From Alcanivorax limicola (GTDB lineage Bacteria > Pseudomonadota > Gammaproteobacteria > Pseudomonadales > Alcanivoracaceae): DNA of 64,000 nt. Of the stretch, positions 47,995 to 56,487 are shown in pieces. Every line of letters begins with the position of its first letter. Within the stretch, counting starts at the first letter, position 1. The notes under the pieces are model-generated. The model did no database searches, was not told where the DNA came from, and worked only from the letters and a program-made list of their open reading frames with translations. The position numbers and the translations under genes are program-made. The stretch covers positions 434,001 to 498,000 of the forward strand of contig NZ_JAIOUB010000001.1 in NCBI RefSeq assembly GCF_019931215.1, in the 5' to 3' direction.

Positions 47995-49125
47995 TCAGGC
48001 TGCCGCTTCAGTCATCAGGCGGTCCAGGCGGCGCAGGTGCCAGTCCTCGTTGCCCAGCAGCTCCTGGATCAGCGTGAGACGCTTGAAGTAATGACCGACC
48101 CGCAATTCCTCGGTCACCCCCATGCCGCCATGCAGCTGCACGGCCTGTTGCCCCACGTAGCGTGCGGCAGAGCCCAGCCAGGCCTTGAGCGAGGATAGCG
48201 CTTCGCGGGCTTCCGCCGGCGCGGCGTTATCCGCCTGAATTGCGGCCATCTCCAGCAGGGCCCGGGACTGCTCCGTGCGCATGAACATGTCCACCATGCG
48301 GTGCTGCAATACCTGAAAGGTGGAAATCGGCGTGCCAAACTGCTTGCGGGTCTTGCAGTACTCCACGGTATCGCTGACCAGCGCCGCCATGATGCCGACG
48401 GCTTCGGCACACAAGCCGAGAAGCGCCTTGTCCAGCGCCACTTCGATGGCGGCGCTCTGGTCCTGTTCATCACCCAGCAGTGCAGAAGCGGGCAGGGTGA
48501 CGCCGTCGAAATGCAGATCGGCAGCACTGCCACCGTCCACGGTCGGATAATCACGCCGACTCAGGCCTTTGGCATCCGCCGGCACCACGAATAACAGGGT
48601 CGCCTCACCCAACCGTGCAGACACCACCAGCTGCTGCGCCTTATCCCCGTTCAACACCACGGCCTTGTCGCCGCTGAGGCGGTACTGATCGCCGTCGCGG
48701 GCAGCGGTCAGCAGACGGGCATCCAGGGCAAAACGGCGTCCCGGCTCATCGTGGGCAAAGGCAAGCTGCATGTCGCCGGTCAGCATGGGCGACAGCAGTG
48801 CGGCCTGCTGTTCAGGGCTGCCGAGTGCCGAAATCAGCTGCCCGGCGAGCAGGACATTGGCACTGTAGGGTTCGACCGTCAGCCCCTCACCAAAACAGCT
48901 CATCAGCTGCACCAGATCGCGGTGGCTGCCATCCAGCCCGCCCTGATCTTCCGGGTAGGGCAGGGCCAGCCAGCCCATCTCGGCAAACGTCTGCCACAAC
49001 GCGGCGTGCAGGCCGGCGCCTTCCTTGAGGAGGGCGCGGCGCTGCTCAAAGCCGTGTTGCTGACGCATGAAGCGCTGGGCGCTGTCCTGCAGCATCTGCT
49101 GCGATTCGGTGAGTTGAAAATCCAT
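47995..49125 (-). CDS. Acyl-CoA dehydrogenase family protein
   Basis: A 376-aa flavoprotein of the acyl-CoA dehydrogenase fold (N-terminal helical domain MDFQLTESQQ..., middle beta domain, C-terminal helical domain with QLHGGMGVTEEL). It resembles the small-subunit-like members that pair with a larger paralogue in degradation of dicarboxylic or branched acids; no partner lies next to it. GGAG precedes the ATG. Substrate not predictable. Confidence 0.85.
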   Translation of the reverse strand: MDFQLTESQQMLQDSAQRFMRQQHGFEQRRALLKEGAGLHAALWQTFAEMGWLALPYPEDQGGLDGSHRDLVQLMSCFGEGLTVEPYSANVLLAGQLISALGSPEQQAALLSPMLTGDMQLAFAHDEPGRRFALDARLLTAARDGDQYRLSGDKAVVLNGDKAQQLVVSARLGEATLLFVVPADAKGLSRRDYPTVDGGSAADLHFDGVTLPASALLGDEQDQSAAIEVALDKALLGLCAEAVGIMAALVSDTVEYCKTRKQFGTPISTFQVLQHRMVDMFMRTEQSRALLEMAAIQADNAAPAEAREALSSLKAWLGSAARYVGQQAVQLHGGMGVTEELRVGHYFKRLTLIQELLGNEDWHLRRLDRLMTEAAA

Positions 49126-49227
49126 GGGGGCTCCGGAAGCTGAGTGCGCGTGTCAGGGGGCCGTAAATCGAACCCATGACTCACGGGTCATATGTCCGCT
49201 CACACGATAATCGCTGCACAGCTACTG

Positions 49228-49773
49228 TCAATGACGCGTGCGTTCCGTTATGGCATATCCGATCACGGAAAGTGGTTCAACCTGCCATTGCGTCGTGCCG
49301 TCGAGCAGGTCAGCGGAGAGATTGACCATCGTGGAGTACGGGTAGTCGGCGCCTGCAGGGACGTGTTGGCGAAGATCGATGGTGTCTTTTCCCACTGCTT
49401 CGCAATGGGTTGCATCGGTGCTATCGGCGTCAGTGCTATCAGCGTCAGTGCCATCCAGATCAGCGCACTGCAGCAGGGTGACCCGCGCCTTGACCCGGGC
49501 CAGCGCATGCTCGCTGTGATTGGTAACACGGCCCCGGATGCGAATGCCGATCTCCATACCCCGGGATTGCGACAGCGAGAGGCTGACGGCGTCGGCAGGT
49601 AATACGACCTGCGCCTGGCCACGGCTGTGCCAGAACCCCAGCGCAAACATCAGGGCACCAATCAACACCGCCACCAGTGTTCCGGCAAACAGGCGGCGAT
49701 CGATACGCCAGCTCGCCCACAGTACGACGGCGATGGCGAGGAGGCCGGCAAGAACGAGAAGCACGCGTAACAT
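49228..49773 (-). CDS. Membrane-anchored protein with FxLYD-like domain
   Basis: A 181-aa protein; ATG at 49773 with GGGAACC upstream is preferred over a start at 49878, whose extra residues are encoded by a 12-bp repeat. Two membrane helices (about 3-22 and 28-46), then a beta domain (GRVTNHSEHALARVKARVTL) of the kind used for periplasmic binding. Residues ~105-122 are a Thr-Asp-Ala-Asp-Ser repeat encoded by a 15-bp tandem repeat (49418-49447), so its length may vary between strains. Function unknown. Confidence 0.7.
   Translation of the reverse strand: MLRVLLVLAGLLAIAVVLWASWRIDRRLFAGTLVAVLIGALMFALGFWHSRGQAQVVLPADAVSLSLSQSRGMEIGIRIRGRVTNHSEHALARVKARVTLLQCADLDGTDADSTDADSTDATHCEAVGKDTIDLRQHVPAGADYPYSTMVNLSADLLDGTTQWQVEPLSVIGYAITERTRH
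49418..49456. repeat. 15-bp tandem repeat inside the FxLYD-like gene
   Basis: Two and a half copies of GTGCTATCGGCGTCA (49418-49432, 49433-49447, then a partial copy) in frame, giving a repeated acidic Asp-Ala-Asp-Ser-Thr segment in the protein. Confidence 0.85.
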
Positions 49774-49791
49774 AAGGGTTCCCTGGTTGGT

Positions 49792-49827
49792 TGTCTGGTC
49801 TGCTGTCTGGACTGCTGTCTGGACTGC
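49792..49827. repeat. 12-bp tandem repeat, three copies
   Basis: TGTCTGG(T/A)CTGC repeated at 49792-49803, 49804-49815 and 49816-49827, between the divergent FxLYD-like and yaaA genes, 19 bp ahead of the former's start. Confidence 0.9.
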
Positions 49828-49929
49828 TGCGTGATGCGGGCGGCGACAACGATCACTGCCATCGACAAAACCTGTCACCGCCCCTGCTATACTGCCGCGC
49901 TGTCATTGTCACGCTGCGTGAGGTCAATA

Positions 49930-50709
49930 ATGCTGATTGTCGTTTCCCCTGCCAAGACACTGGACTACACGTCACCACTGCCGAACGTGAAGACCACGCG
50001 GCCCAGGATGTTGGCGGACAGCGCCGAGCTGGTGGCGCAACTGCGCGATCTCACCCCGGGGGACATTGGCACGCTGATGGGCGTCAGCGACAAGATTGCG
50101 GCGCTGAACGCCACGCGTTTCGCCAGCTGGCAGCCTGCTGCGACGAAAGACAGCGCCAGACCCGCCGTATTTGCCTTCAAGGGCGATGTCTATACCGGGC
50201 TGGATGTGACCGGATTCGATGCTGACAGTCTGGCGCGGGCGCAATCCCGCCTGCGCATTCTCTCTGGACTATACGGGTTGCTGCGGCCGCTGGATATGAT
50301 GCGCCCCTATCGCCTGGAGATGGGCACGCGTCTTGCCAACGAACGCGGCAAGGACCTGTATCAGTTCTGGGATGATCGCATTACCGACATGCTGGCAGCG
50401 GACATGAAAGCGGCCGACACGGATGTGCTGATCAATCTCGCATCCAACGAGTATTTTCGTGCCGTGCGCCCGAAACGTCTCAAGGCACGGATTATCACGC
50501 CGGTGTTCGAGGACGAGAAGAACGGCCAGTACAAGGTGATCAGTTTTTATGCAAAAAAAGCCCGCGGCCTCATGGCTGCCTGGATACTGCAGCATGATGT
50601 CCGCGAGCCGGAGCGGCTGACTGGCTTCGATGTGGCGGGATATCGTTTCCACGCGGCGGATTCTGATGCCGACAGGCTGGTATTCCGCCGCCGTGAAAAG
50701 GATCAGTGA
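49930..50709 (+). CDS. yaaA: Peroxide stress protein YaaA
   Basis: A 259-aa protein of the YaaA (DUF328) family, which lowers intracellular free iron during peroxide stress and has a DNA-binding fold. Start at 49930 (MLIVVSPAKTLDY) is the family's N-terminus; the longer frame upstream is spurious. Also seen: GLYGLLRPLDMMRPYRLEMG and NLASNEYFRAV, both family hallmarks. A plausible -10 (TATACT) lies about 30 bases ahead. Confidence 0.95.
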   Translation: MLIVVSPAKTLDYTSPLPNVKTTRPRMLADSAELVAQLRDLTPGDIGTLMGVSDKIAALNATRFASWQPAATKDSARPAVFAFKGDVYTGLDVTGFDADSLARAQSRLRILSGLYGLLRPLDMMRPYRLEMGTRLANERGKDLYQFWDDRITDMLAADMKAADTDVLINLASNEYFRAVRPKRLKARIITPVFEDEKNGQYKVISFYAKKARGLMAAWILQHDVREPERLTGFDVAGYRFHAADSDADRLVFRRREKDQ

Positions 50710-50722
50710 GGGCTGGTCGGCA

Positions 50723-51022
50723 TCAATCCTCCTTGGCTTCAAACTCTGCGCGGGCGGTGAGCAGGCCAAGGTGCAGCCCGTCCCAGGCAAGCTCCAGCCC
50801 ATCACGAATGTCTTCCAGGGCCTGCTCACCCTGACCTTCCAGATGCGCCAGTTTGTCTTTCAGTTCATTGCGCAGGGCCTGCAGCTCCGCCACCTGTTGG
50901 TCGGCGCGAGCCCGGGCCTGGTCGCCGAGATCAGCAACACGGTGCTGAAAGCGGTCAAGCTGGTATTCCCATTCTTCAATACGTTGGCCAAGGGACTGCA
51001 AATATTCGCTGGGGCGTTTCAT
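50723..51022 (-). CDS. Small coiled-coil protein
   Basis: A 99-aa protein (ATG at 51022 with GAGAG upstream) made almost entirely of helical heptads (for example AELQALRNELKDKLAHLEG). No signal or membrane segment. Resembles short hypothetical coiled-coil proteins of the sll1863-stress type, but I cannot assign it. Convergent with yaaA, 13 bp apart. Confidence 0.65.
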   Translation of the reverse strand: MKRPSEYLQSLGQRIEEWEYQLDRFQHRVADLGDQARARADQQVAELQALRNELKDKLAHLEGQGEQALEDIRDGLELAWDGLHLGLLTARAEFEAKED

Positions 51023-51055
51023 GGAAGCTCTCCTCACTTACGGTCTGGTATTTTT

Positions 51056-51107
51056 CAGGCTACCGTCTCAGGCTGCCATCTCAGGCTACTTTCCCAAGGC
51101 TACCCCC
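51056..51107. repeat. 13-bp tandem repeat, about four copies
   Basis: CAGGCTACCGTCT and variants at 51056-51068, 51069-51081, 51082-51094 and 51095-51107 in the 234-bp gap between the divergent coiled-coil gene and the crotonase. The rest of the gap must hold both promoters; none can be named. Confidence 0.85.
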
Positions 51108-51256
51108 GAAACGCAGACATGCTATTGACGCATGTCAGCATCCCGTTCTCTGCGGCACCTGACATAAAGACAAGCGGCGCTGTCGGATCAGGACAAGGGC
51201 GTTGCAGACTGGCGGTGCTAGGCTGCATGAAGTTGCCCCTTGTTGGAGATGCGCTT

Positions 51257-52138
51257 ATGTCAGCCCCCCGGCCACAATTCGAGACCCTGTTGTACGAGGT
51301 TGCCGATGGCATCCTGACGTTGACGCTGAACCGCCCTGATCGCCTGAATGCCTTCACCGATGTCATGGCCGAAGAGCTGATCAGTGCGATGGACGCCGCC
51401 GATGCCGATGACGCAGTGCGTGTCATCATTGTGACGGGCGCGGGGCGGGCTTTCTGCGCGGGGGCCGATCTGGGCAAGGGCGCGGATACGTTCAATTATG
51501 ACGCTACCGGCGACGCGCCCCGGAACGAGAAAGACGAACCGGATTGGGAGCTGGTGCGCGACACTGGCGGCCGGGTCACCCTGCGCATGTTCGAAAGCAT
51601 CAAGCCGATGATTGCCGCCATCAACGGCCCGGCGGTCGGCGTCGGCGCCACCATGACGCTGCCGATGGATATTCGTATCGCCAGCCGGGACGCGCGCATG
51701 GGTTTCGTATTCTGTCGGCGCGGTATTGTGCCTGACGGCGCTGCCAGCTGGCTGCTGCCGAAAGTGGTCGGCTTGCCGCAAAGCCTGGAATGGGTACTCA
51801 GCGGTCGCGTTTTTGATGCGGAAGAGGGGCAACGCGGCGGCTTGTTACGCTCACTGCATGAAGGTGATGCGCTGATGGCTGAGGCCCGGCGTTTGGCCAG
51901 AGAGATTGCGGATAACACGTCGGCGGTGTCGGTCGCCTTGTCACGGCAGATGCTCTGGCGTATGGCCGGTGAGCCACACCCGCAACGCGCCCACGAGATC
52001 GAGAGCCGGGCCATTTACTGGACCGGGCGCTCGGACGATGCGAAGGAGGGCGTGTTGTCGTTTATCGAGAAGCGCCCGGCGAGATTCTCGCTGTCGCCGG
52101 TGCGCGATATGCCGCCGGGCTATCCATGGTGGGACTGA
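51257..52138 (+). CDS. Enoyl-CoA hydratase/crotonase family protein
   Basis: A 293-aa crotonase-fold enzyme. The ATG at 51257 (GGAG nine bases ahead) is chosen; an open frame runs 600 bp further upstream without support. Seen: oxyanion-hole segments GAGRAFCAGADL and INGPAVGVGATMTL, and CRRGIVPDGAASWLLP, where Asp replaces the second catalytic Glu region of hydratases, so the reaction may be isomerase- or hydratase-type. Its stop codon lies in a 17-bp duplication. Confidence 0.88.
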   Translation: MSAPRPQFETLLYEVADGILTLTLNRPDRLNAFTDVMAEELISAMDAADADDAVRVIIVTGAGRAFCAGADLGKGADTFNYDATGDAPRNEKDEPDWELVRDTGGRVTLRMFESIKPMIAAINGPAVGVGATMTLPMDIRIASRDARMGFVFCRRGIVPDGAASWLLPKVVGLPQSLEWVLSGRVFDAEEGQRGGLLRSLHEGDALMAEARRLAREIADNTSAVSVALSRQMLWRMAGEPHPQRAHEIESRAIYWTGRSDDAKEGVLSFIEKRPARFSLSPVRDMPPGYPWWD

Positions 52139-52167
52139 AACCGTGGTGGGACTGAGGCCGTGGTGGA
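52127..52167. repeat. 17-bp duplication spanning the crotonase stop codon
   Basis: TGGTGGGACTGAAACCG (52127-52143) is followed by a near copy (52144-52160) and a partial third. The first copy encodes the C-terminal Trp-Trp-Asp-stop; the second copy repeats it downstream of the stop. Confidence 0.9.
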
Positions 52168-52174
52168 AAGAGCC

Positions 52175-53113
52175 TTATTCCCAGGGGCTGTCGAAATCGC
52201 TGTCCTTGACGACCAGCAGATCACCGCGGGCGCTGCCGGCAATTTTTTCCGCTGTGCTGCCCAGCAACATGCGCCGTACGGGGCCACGATGCACGGTCCC
52301 CAGAACGAGCAACAAGGGCCCCTGACGCTGCTGGTATTCGGCCAGCGCGTCCGCCGGGCGACCCTCCAGCAGCACGCGGGCCTGTTCGTCCAGCCCTGCA
52401 TTGCGACACAGCTCGCCCAACTTCCCTGAGTAGTAATCACGCAATGAATCCGGATTGCTGATGTAGCTGGGAATCGCTTCACCGGCAATCAGCACCAGAC
52501 TTTCGTCCGGGTGTTCCACCACATAACTCAGACGCAGATCGCTATCGAGCGCATCGCTGTACTGCCGCGCCTTGCGCACAATCATGGCGTTCAAGCCAAG
52601 CAGCTCGCCACCGTCATGGTCCGGGTCCACCGCAGCGAGTACCGGCAGCTCGTTCGGCCAGGCCACTTCATCGACGCACAACACATCACAGGGCGCCTTG
52701 CGCAGCAACTGCCAGTGGCGCGGGGTGAGTACCAGACCCTTGATACCACGATCGCGCCCGTCGGAATGGATCACCACCAGCTGCGGGTCAGCGGCAAGAA
52801 TCGATGTGCGCATGGCGGCTTCGGCATCCTGCTCCCAGACGATATCGCTGTGCAGCGTGATGTCGTCAACAGGCAGCCCCGGAACATCCCTCAGCAACGC
52901 ATCAATGCGCGCCTGCCAGGCGTGCCGCACTGCATACCGGGCACCCGCCAGGCGGCTTTCATCACTGCCAATGCTGCGCACCAGCGCGGCGGAATAGCCG
53001 TTGACAAACACGGTGACAGGGGCGCCAAGACCCTGAGCGATGCGCAGGCCTTTTTCCAGCGCGGGCTGGCTGGCTTTGAGTTGCGCATCAAGAATAATAA
53101 AAACAGGTTGCAT
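52175..53113 (-). CDS. Tandem universal stress protein (UspE-like)
   Basis: A 312-aa protein with two Usp domains. The C-terminal repeat ends with the nucleotide-binding signature LLVLGTVHRGPVRRMLLGSTAEKI (G-x2-G-x9-G-S/T type). Start ATG at 53113 with GGAG upstream. It begins 30 bp after the anr/fnr stop on the same strand, so it is probably co-transcribed with it and induced under low oxygen, as several usp genes of pseudomonads are (inference). Confidence 0.87.
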   Translation of the reverse strand: MQPVFIILDAQLKASQPALEKGLRIAQGLGAPVTVFVNGYSAALVRSIGSDESRLAGARYAVRHAWQARIDALLRDVPGLPVDDITLHSDIVWEQDAEAAMRTSILAADPQLVVIHSDGRDRGIKGLVLTPRHWQLLRKAPCDVLCVDEVAWPNELPVLAAVDPDHDGGELLGLNAMIVRKARQYSDALDSDLRLSYVVEHPDESLVLIAGEAIPSYISNPDSLRDYYSGKLGELCRNAGLDEQARVLLEGRPADALAEYQQRQGPLLLVLGTVHRGPVRRMLLGSTAEKIAGSARGDLLVVKDSDFDSPWE

Positions 53114-53143
53114 GGAATCTCCGGAGGGCAAGACGACGGGCTG

Positions 53144-53863
53144 TCAGCAGGGCTGGTCAAGAATTTCCTGGGGCGCGGCACCGCAGAGTGCACCGCGATT
53201 CAGAATTTCAACCTCGCGCCCTTCAACCCGCAAAATGTGCTGCTGCTGGAAACGGGTGAAAGTGCGGCTGACGGTTTCCACAGCCAGCCCGAGATAGTTG
53301 GCAATGTCGTAGCGGGACATCGGCAGGCGAAAGGTGGATGCGGACAAACCGCGCAGCTTGTGCCGTGCAGAGATGGAGAGCAGCAACGCCGCAATCCGGT
53401 CGTCGGCAGATTTCTTGCTGACCAGCAGATGCAATTCACGGTCCGCCTGAATTTCGCGGCTCATCAAGCTGAAAAAGTGATGCTGCAAGCTGGGAATGCG
53501 CGTGGAAAGAAACTCAAGGCGGTCAAAGGGAATCTCGCAGACGGTGGCGGTTTCAAGCGCCTTCGCGGACGACACATGATGCGCCGTACTGATGCCGTCC
53601 ATGCCGACAATTTCGCCGGGCAGGTAAAAGCCGGTGACCTGTTCCTCACCATCCTCTGACACGGAATAGGTTTTCAGGGCGCCGCTGCGCACCGCGTAGA
53701 CGGAATCAAACGGATCTGCTGCGCGGTAAAGGTGCTCACCGCGCTTCATGGCGCGCCCGCGGCGAATGATACTATCGAGCTGTTCCAGCTCATCGGCCCG
53801 TACCGCCAGGGGCAAGCAGATGGGGCTCAGGGAGCAATCATTGCAGGACACACGACTGGTCAT
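53144..53863 (-). CDS. anr: FNR/Anr-type oxygen-sensing regulator
   Basis: A 239-aa Crp/Fnr regulator. The start at 53863 gives an N-terminus with C7-x2-C10-x5-C16 and a distal C109 (ATVCEIPF), the four ligands of the FNR [4Fe-4S] cluster. The C-terminal winged helix contains LGLAVETVSRTFTRF: the E-x2-S-R recognition residues that read TTGAT half-sites. It therefore activates or represses genes when oxygen is low. It sits between usp and hemN, beside the cbb3 oxidase genes, all of which are classical Anr/FNR targets. Confidence 0.94.
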   Translation of the reverse strand: MTSRVSCNDCSLSPICLPLAVRADELEQLDSIIRRGRAMKRGEHLYRAADPFDSVYAVRSGALKTYSVSEDGEEQVTGFYLPGEIVGMDGISTAHHVSSAKALETATVCEIPFDRLEFLSTRIPSLQHHFFSLMSREIQADRELHLLVSKKSADDRIAALLLSISARHKLRGLSASTFRLPMSRYDIANYLGLAVETVSRTFTRFQQQHILRVEGREVEILNRGALCGAAPQEILDQPC

Positions 53864-53965
53864 TGAGTCAACTCTCTCTGGCGTACAACGCCTTTCAGCA
53901 ACTGGAACGATATCGATACTGTAACCCTCCTTCATGTGCAATGCATCCGGGAAAAGGGGCAAGAT

Positions 53966-55342
53966 TCAAAGAATGCGGCTGTAACGATGCTGCTCCGGTG
54001 TCTGGCCGGAATACAGGTCGAAATGCATGGCCACTGCCCGGGCAAACAGACGGCCGCGCGGCGTAATGAGAAGCCTTTCGCTATGCCGCTGCACCAGCCC
54101 GTCCTGTTCCATCGGCGCCAGCGCTGCCAGTTCCCGGGTAAAGTATTCCGGTATCGGTACCGACCATTTTTCGCCAAGCGCGGCGTAATCCAGCGCCATA
54201 TCACACAATAATGTCATGATGACATCACGGCGGATCAGATCATCCCGATTGAGCACAAAGCCGCGCTCGATGGGCAATTCGCCTGCCTGTACGCTTGCCT
54301 GCCAACGATCATGCTGTTTGAAATTCTGGGCGTAGAGACCGCCGATCTGGCTGATGGCCGAGACCCCCATGCCCAGCAAGTCCGCATCGCCATGCAGGGA
54401 ATAACCCTGGAAGTTGCGGTGCAAACGGCCGGCCTGCTGGGCCTTGGCCAGCGCATCATGGGGGCGGGCGAAGTGATCCATGCCGATCAGTTGATACCCC
54501 GCCTGTTCGAACATGCTGCCGGCCCGGGCCAGCATGCGCAGCTTTTCCGAAGGGGCCGGCAGTGCGGCTTCCTCGATCTGCTTCTGCACCTTGAAACGGG
54601 CGGGCAGATGCGCGTAGTTATACAGGGAGACGCGGTCCGGGTTCAGTGCCACCAGCTGCTCGACCGTCCGTGCCAGGCTCGATTCGGACTGCCAGGGCAG
54701 GCCGTAAATCAGATCCACACTCACCGAGTGGAAACCGAACTCACGCAGGGCATCCATCGAGTCGGTGATCAACTGCAATGGCTGCACGCGGTTCACCGCC
54801 TGCTGGACCCGCGGGTCCAGGTCCTGCACGCCGAGACTGGCCCGATTGAAACCGAGCCCCCGGAGCAGGCCGATGCGTGCCCGGTCCACAGTGCGCGGGT
54901 CCAGCTCAATGCCGTAGTCGCCACGATCATCTTCCAGCAGCCGGAACAGACGCCCGGTGTGATGCATCAGACGCGTCAGCTGGCCGTCATCGAGAAAGGT
55001 CGGGGTGCCGCCGCCCCAGTGCAGCTGGGTGACCGGGCGCTGGCTATCTAGCGATGCGGCCCTGAAGCGCATTTCGCTGAGCAGGTCATCGAGGTACACG
55101 GCGCCACGCTGCCGGTTGGCGGTGACAATGCGATTACAGGCGCAGTAGTAGCACACCGACTGACAGAACGGGATATGGCTGTACAGCGACAGCGGGCGCC
55201 GCGCCGCATTGCCTTCCTCTATCGCTGCAAGATAATCCGTCTCGGCAATTTCCTCATGGAAAGCGAGGGCAGGGGGGTAGGAGGTATAGCGCGGCCCCTT
55301 GCCGTCGTATCGACGGATCAGATCTGTATTCCATTCGCTCAT
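53966..55342 (-). CDS. hemN: Oxygen-independent coproporphyrinogen III oxidase HemN
   Basis: A 458-aa radical-SAM enzyme that converts coproporphyrinogen III to protoporphyrinogen IX without oxygen. The cluster motif C-x3-C-x2-C-x-C is visible (FCQSVCYYCACN), followed by WGGGTPTFL (SAM contact) and the HemN C-terminal domain. Length equals E. coli HemN, which separates it from HemW-like homologues (~380 aa). Preceded by an Anr box and a 15-bp triple repeat. Confidence 0.95.
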   Translation of the reverse strand: MSEWNTDLIRRYDGKGPRYTSYPPALAFHEEIAETDYLAAIEEGNAARRPLSLYSHIPFCQSVCYYCACNRIVTANRQRGAVYLDDLLSEMRFRAASLDSQRPVTQLHWGGGTPTFLDDGQLTRLMHHTGRLFRLLEDDRGDYGIELDPRTVDRARIGLLRGLGFNRASLGVQDLDPRVQQAVNRVQPLQLITDSMDALREFGFHSVSVDLIYGLPWQSESSLARTVEQLVALNPDRVSLYNYAHLPARFKVQKQIEEAALPAPSEKLRMLARAGSMFEQAGYQLIGMDHFARPHDALAKAQQAGRLHRNFQGYSLHGDADLLGMGVSAISQIGGLYAQNFKQHDRWQASVQAGELPIERGFVLNRDDLIRRDVIMTLLCDMALDYAALGEKWSVPIPEYFTRELAALAPMEQDGLVQRHSERLLITPRGRLFARAVAMHFDLYSGQTPEQHRYSRIL

Positions 55343-55377
55343 GGCGCCTCCGTCTCCTGCTACTGCGGGCCGTTGCC

Positions 55378-55422
55378 TGTCACGTTGCTATTTGTCACGT
55401 TGCTATCTGTCACGTCGCTATC
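55378..55422. repeat. 15-bp tandem repeat upstream of hemN
   Basis: TGTCACGTTGCTATT at 55378-55392, then 55393-55407 and 55408-55422 with one or two substitutions. It lies 36-80 bp upstream of the hemN start, between it and the Anr box, where the promoter and leader are expected. Confidence 0.92.
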
Positions 55423-55446
55423 ATGGCGGGGCCGGAAAATGCTGCG

Positions 55447-55460
55447 TTGATATGCGTCAA
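55447..55460 (-). promoter_or_regulatory. Anr/FNR box upstream of hemN
   Basis: TTGATATGCGTCAA matches the FNR/Anr consensus TTGAT-N4-ATCAA at nine of ten defined positions, and is nearly palindromic. It is about 105-118 bp ahead of the hemN ATG; with a leader of ~65 bases this is the -41.5 position typical for activation. Regulation of hemN by Anr is known in Pseudomonas. Confidence 0.82.
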
Positions 55461-55477
55461 TGAAGCACTGACATTAC

Positions 55478-55522
55478 GTGCTGGAATGAAGTGCTGGAAT
55501 GAAGCGCTGACGCTGAAATGAA
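55478..55522. repeat. 13-bp tandem repeat upstream of the hemN promoter
   Basis: GTGCTGGAATGAA at 55478-55490 and 55491-55503, followed by a degenerate third copy to about 55522, between the end of the TauE-like gene and hemN. Confidence 0.85.
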
Positions 55523-55540
55523 CACTGAAACCCGCCGCTG

Positions 55541-56266
55541 TTAATGGTGATGATGATGCTCATGCGGCACGTCCTTGCCGTGCGCATGATCGTGACCGCC
55601 TGCCACAACCTGCCAGACCAGCAATCCGGCCATGATCAGTGCCAGCGCCGCCGCCACTCGCCGACCACGAGGGCCACGCAAGGCCGCCATGGAGCCGCCC
55701 ACCACCCCGGCCGCCGCCACCGGCGGCACAGTCACCGCACCGAAGACCAGCATCAGCGCCGCCCCCGTCAGCGGCGACGCGGCACCGACGGCCAGCGCCA
55801 GCGCGGCGTAAACCAGTCCGCACGGCAGCAGGCCCCAGCCCATGCCCAGGGCCAGCGCGCGCCCCGGGCTGGTCACTGGCATCAGTCTGCGCAGGGCGGG
55901 GCTGACGCGCCGCCAGAGGTGCCCACCCAGTTGCTCGACCAGGCGAATACCGGCGGTGCGGCCAACAAGATACAGGGCCAGCAATACCATAATCACCGCA
56001 GAGAGCAGCAGCGGTGCGCCTTGCAACGCCGGTGGCAACGACATCACCGCACCCAGTGCGCCCATCACCGCGCCCAGCAGCATATAAGTGAGGACGCGGC
56101 CGCAGCCGAACAGGATCTGCCAGCGCCACAGGGCCGGCCCCTGACGCTGGCCCTCGGGCACGGCAAAAGTGGCCGCCATCGCCATGCCGCCGCACATGGC
56201 AATGCAATGCACACTGCCGGCAAACGCCATCAACAGCATGCTGGCAAACAGCAATCCATCACTCAT
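55541..56266 (-). CDS. Sulfite exporter TauE/SafE-like protein (cbb3 cluster)
   Basis: A 241-aa polytopic protein with about six membrane helices and the N-terminal motif SVHCIAMCGGMA, as in the DsbD/UreH-like proteins regularly found after ccoS. The C-terminus is a His-rich tail (GHDHAHGKDVPHEHHHHH), a probable metal-binding site. With CcoI upstream, a role in copper handling for cbb3 oxidase is plausible; the family name does not imply sulfite export. Overlaps ccoS by 8 bp. Confidence 0.85.
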   Translation of the reverse strand: MSDGLLFASMLLMAFAGSVHCIAMCGGMAMAATFAVPEGQRQGPALWRWQILFGCGRVLTYMLLGAVMGALGAVMSLPPALQGAPLLLSAVIMVLLALYLVGRTAGIRLVEQLGGHLWRRVSPALRRLMPVTSPGRALALGMGWGLLPCGLVYAALALAVGAASPLTGAALMLVFGAVTVPPVAAAGVVGGSMAALRGPRGRRVAAALALIMAGLLVWQVVAGGHDHAHGKDVPHEHHHHH

Positions 56267-56483
56267 CAGCAGGGGGCTCTTTTGTCAGAGGGTCGGCATC
56301 CGCAGGCGCGCCGTGCGGGTCACGCTTTTCCGGTTTGGGGGGCGTTTTGTCATCAAACAGCACGCGCCACGCCGGTGAATCCAGATCGTCAAACTGATCC
56401 CGGCTGACGGCCCAGAAGAACGCCGCTATCGCAAGTCCCAGGACGACCAGGGCCAGGGGGATCAGAAGAATGACTATTTCCAT
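56259..56483 (-). CDS. ccoS: cbb3 oxidase assembly protein CcoS
   Basis: A 74-aa protein with one membrane helix (MEIVILLIPLALVVLGLAIAA) followed by FFWAVSRDQFDDLDSPAWRVL, the CcoS signature. Needed for cofactor insertion into cbb3 oxidase. ATG at 56483 chosen over 56516. It overlaps the downstream TauE-like gene by 8 bp. Confidence 0.93.
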   Translation of the reverse strand: MEIVILLIPLALVVLGLAIAAFFWAVSRDQFDDLDSPAWRVLFDDKTPPKPEKRDPHGAPADADPLTKEPPADE

Positions 56484-56487
56484 ATGA

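Noticed and set aside
50630-51256. Long N-terminal extension of the crotonase
   Set aside because: It would overlap yaaA and run antisense to the coiled-coil gene; the ATG at 51257 has a good RBS and matches the fold's N-terminus.
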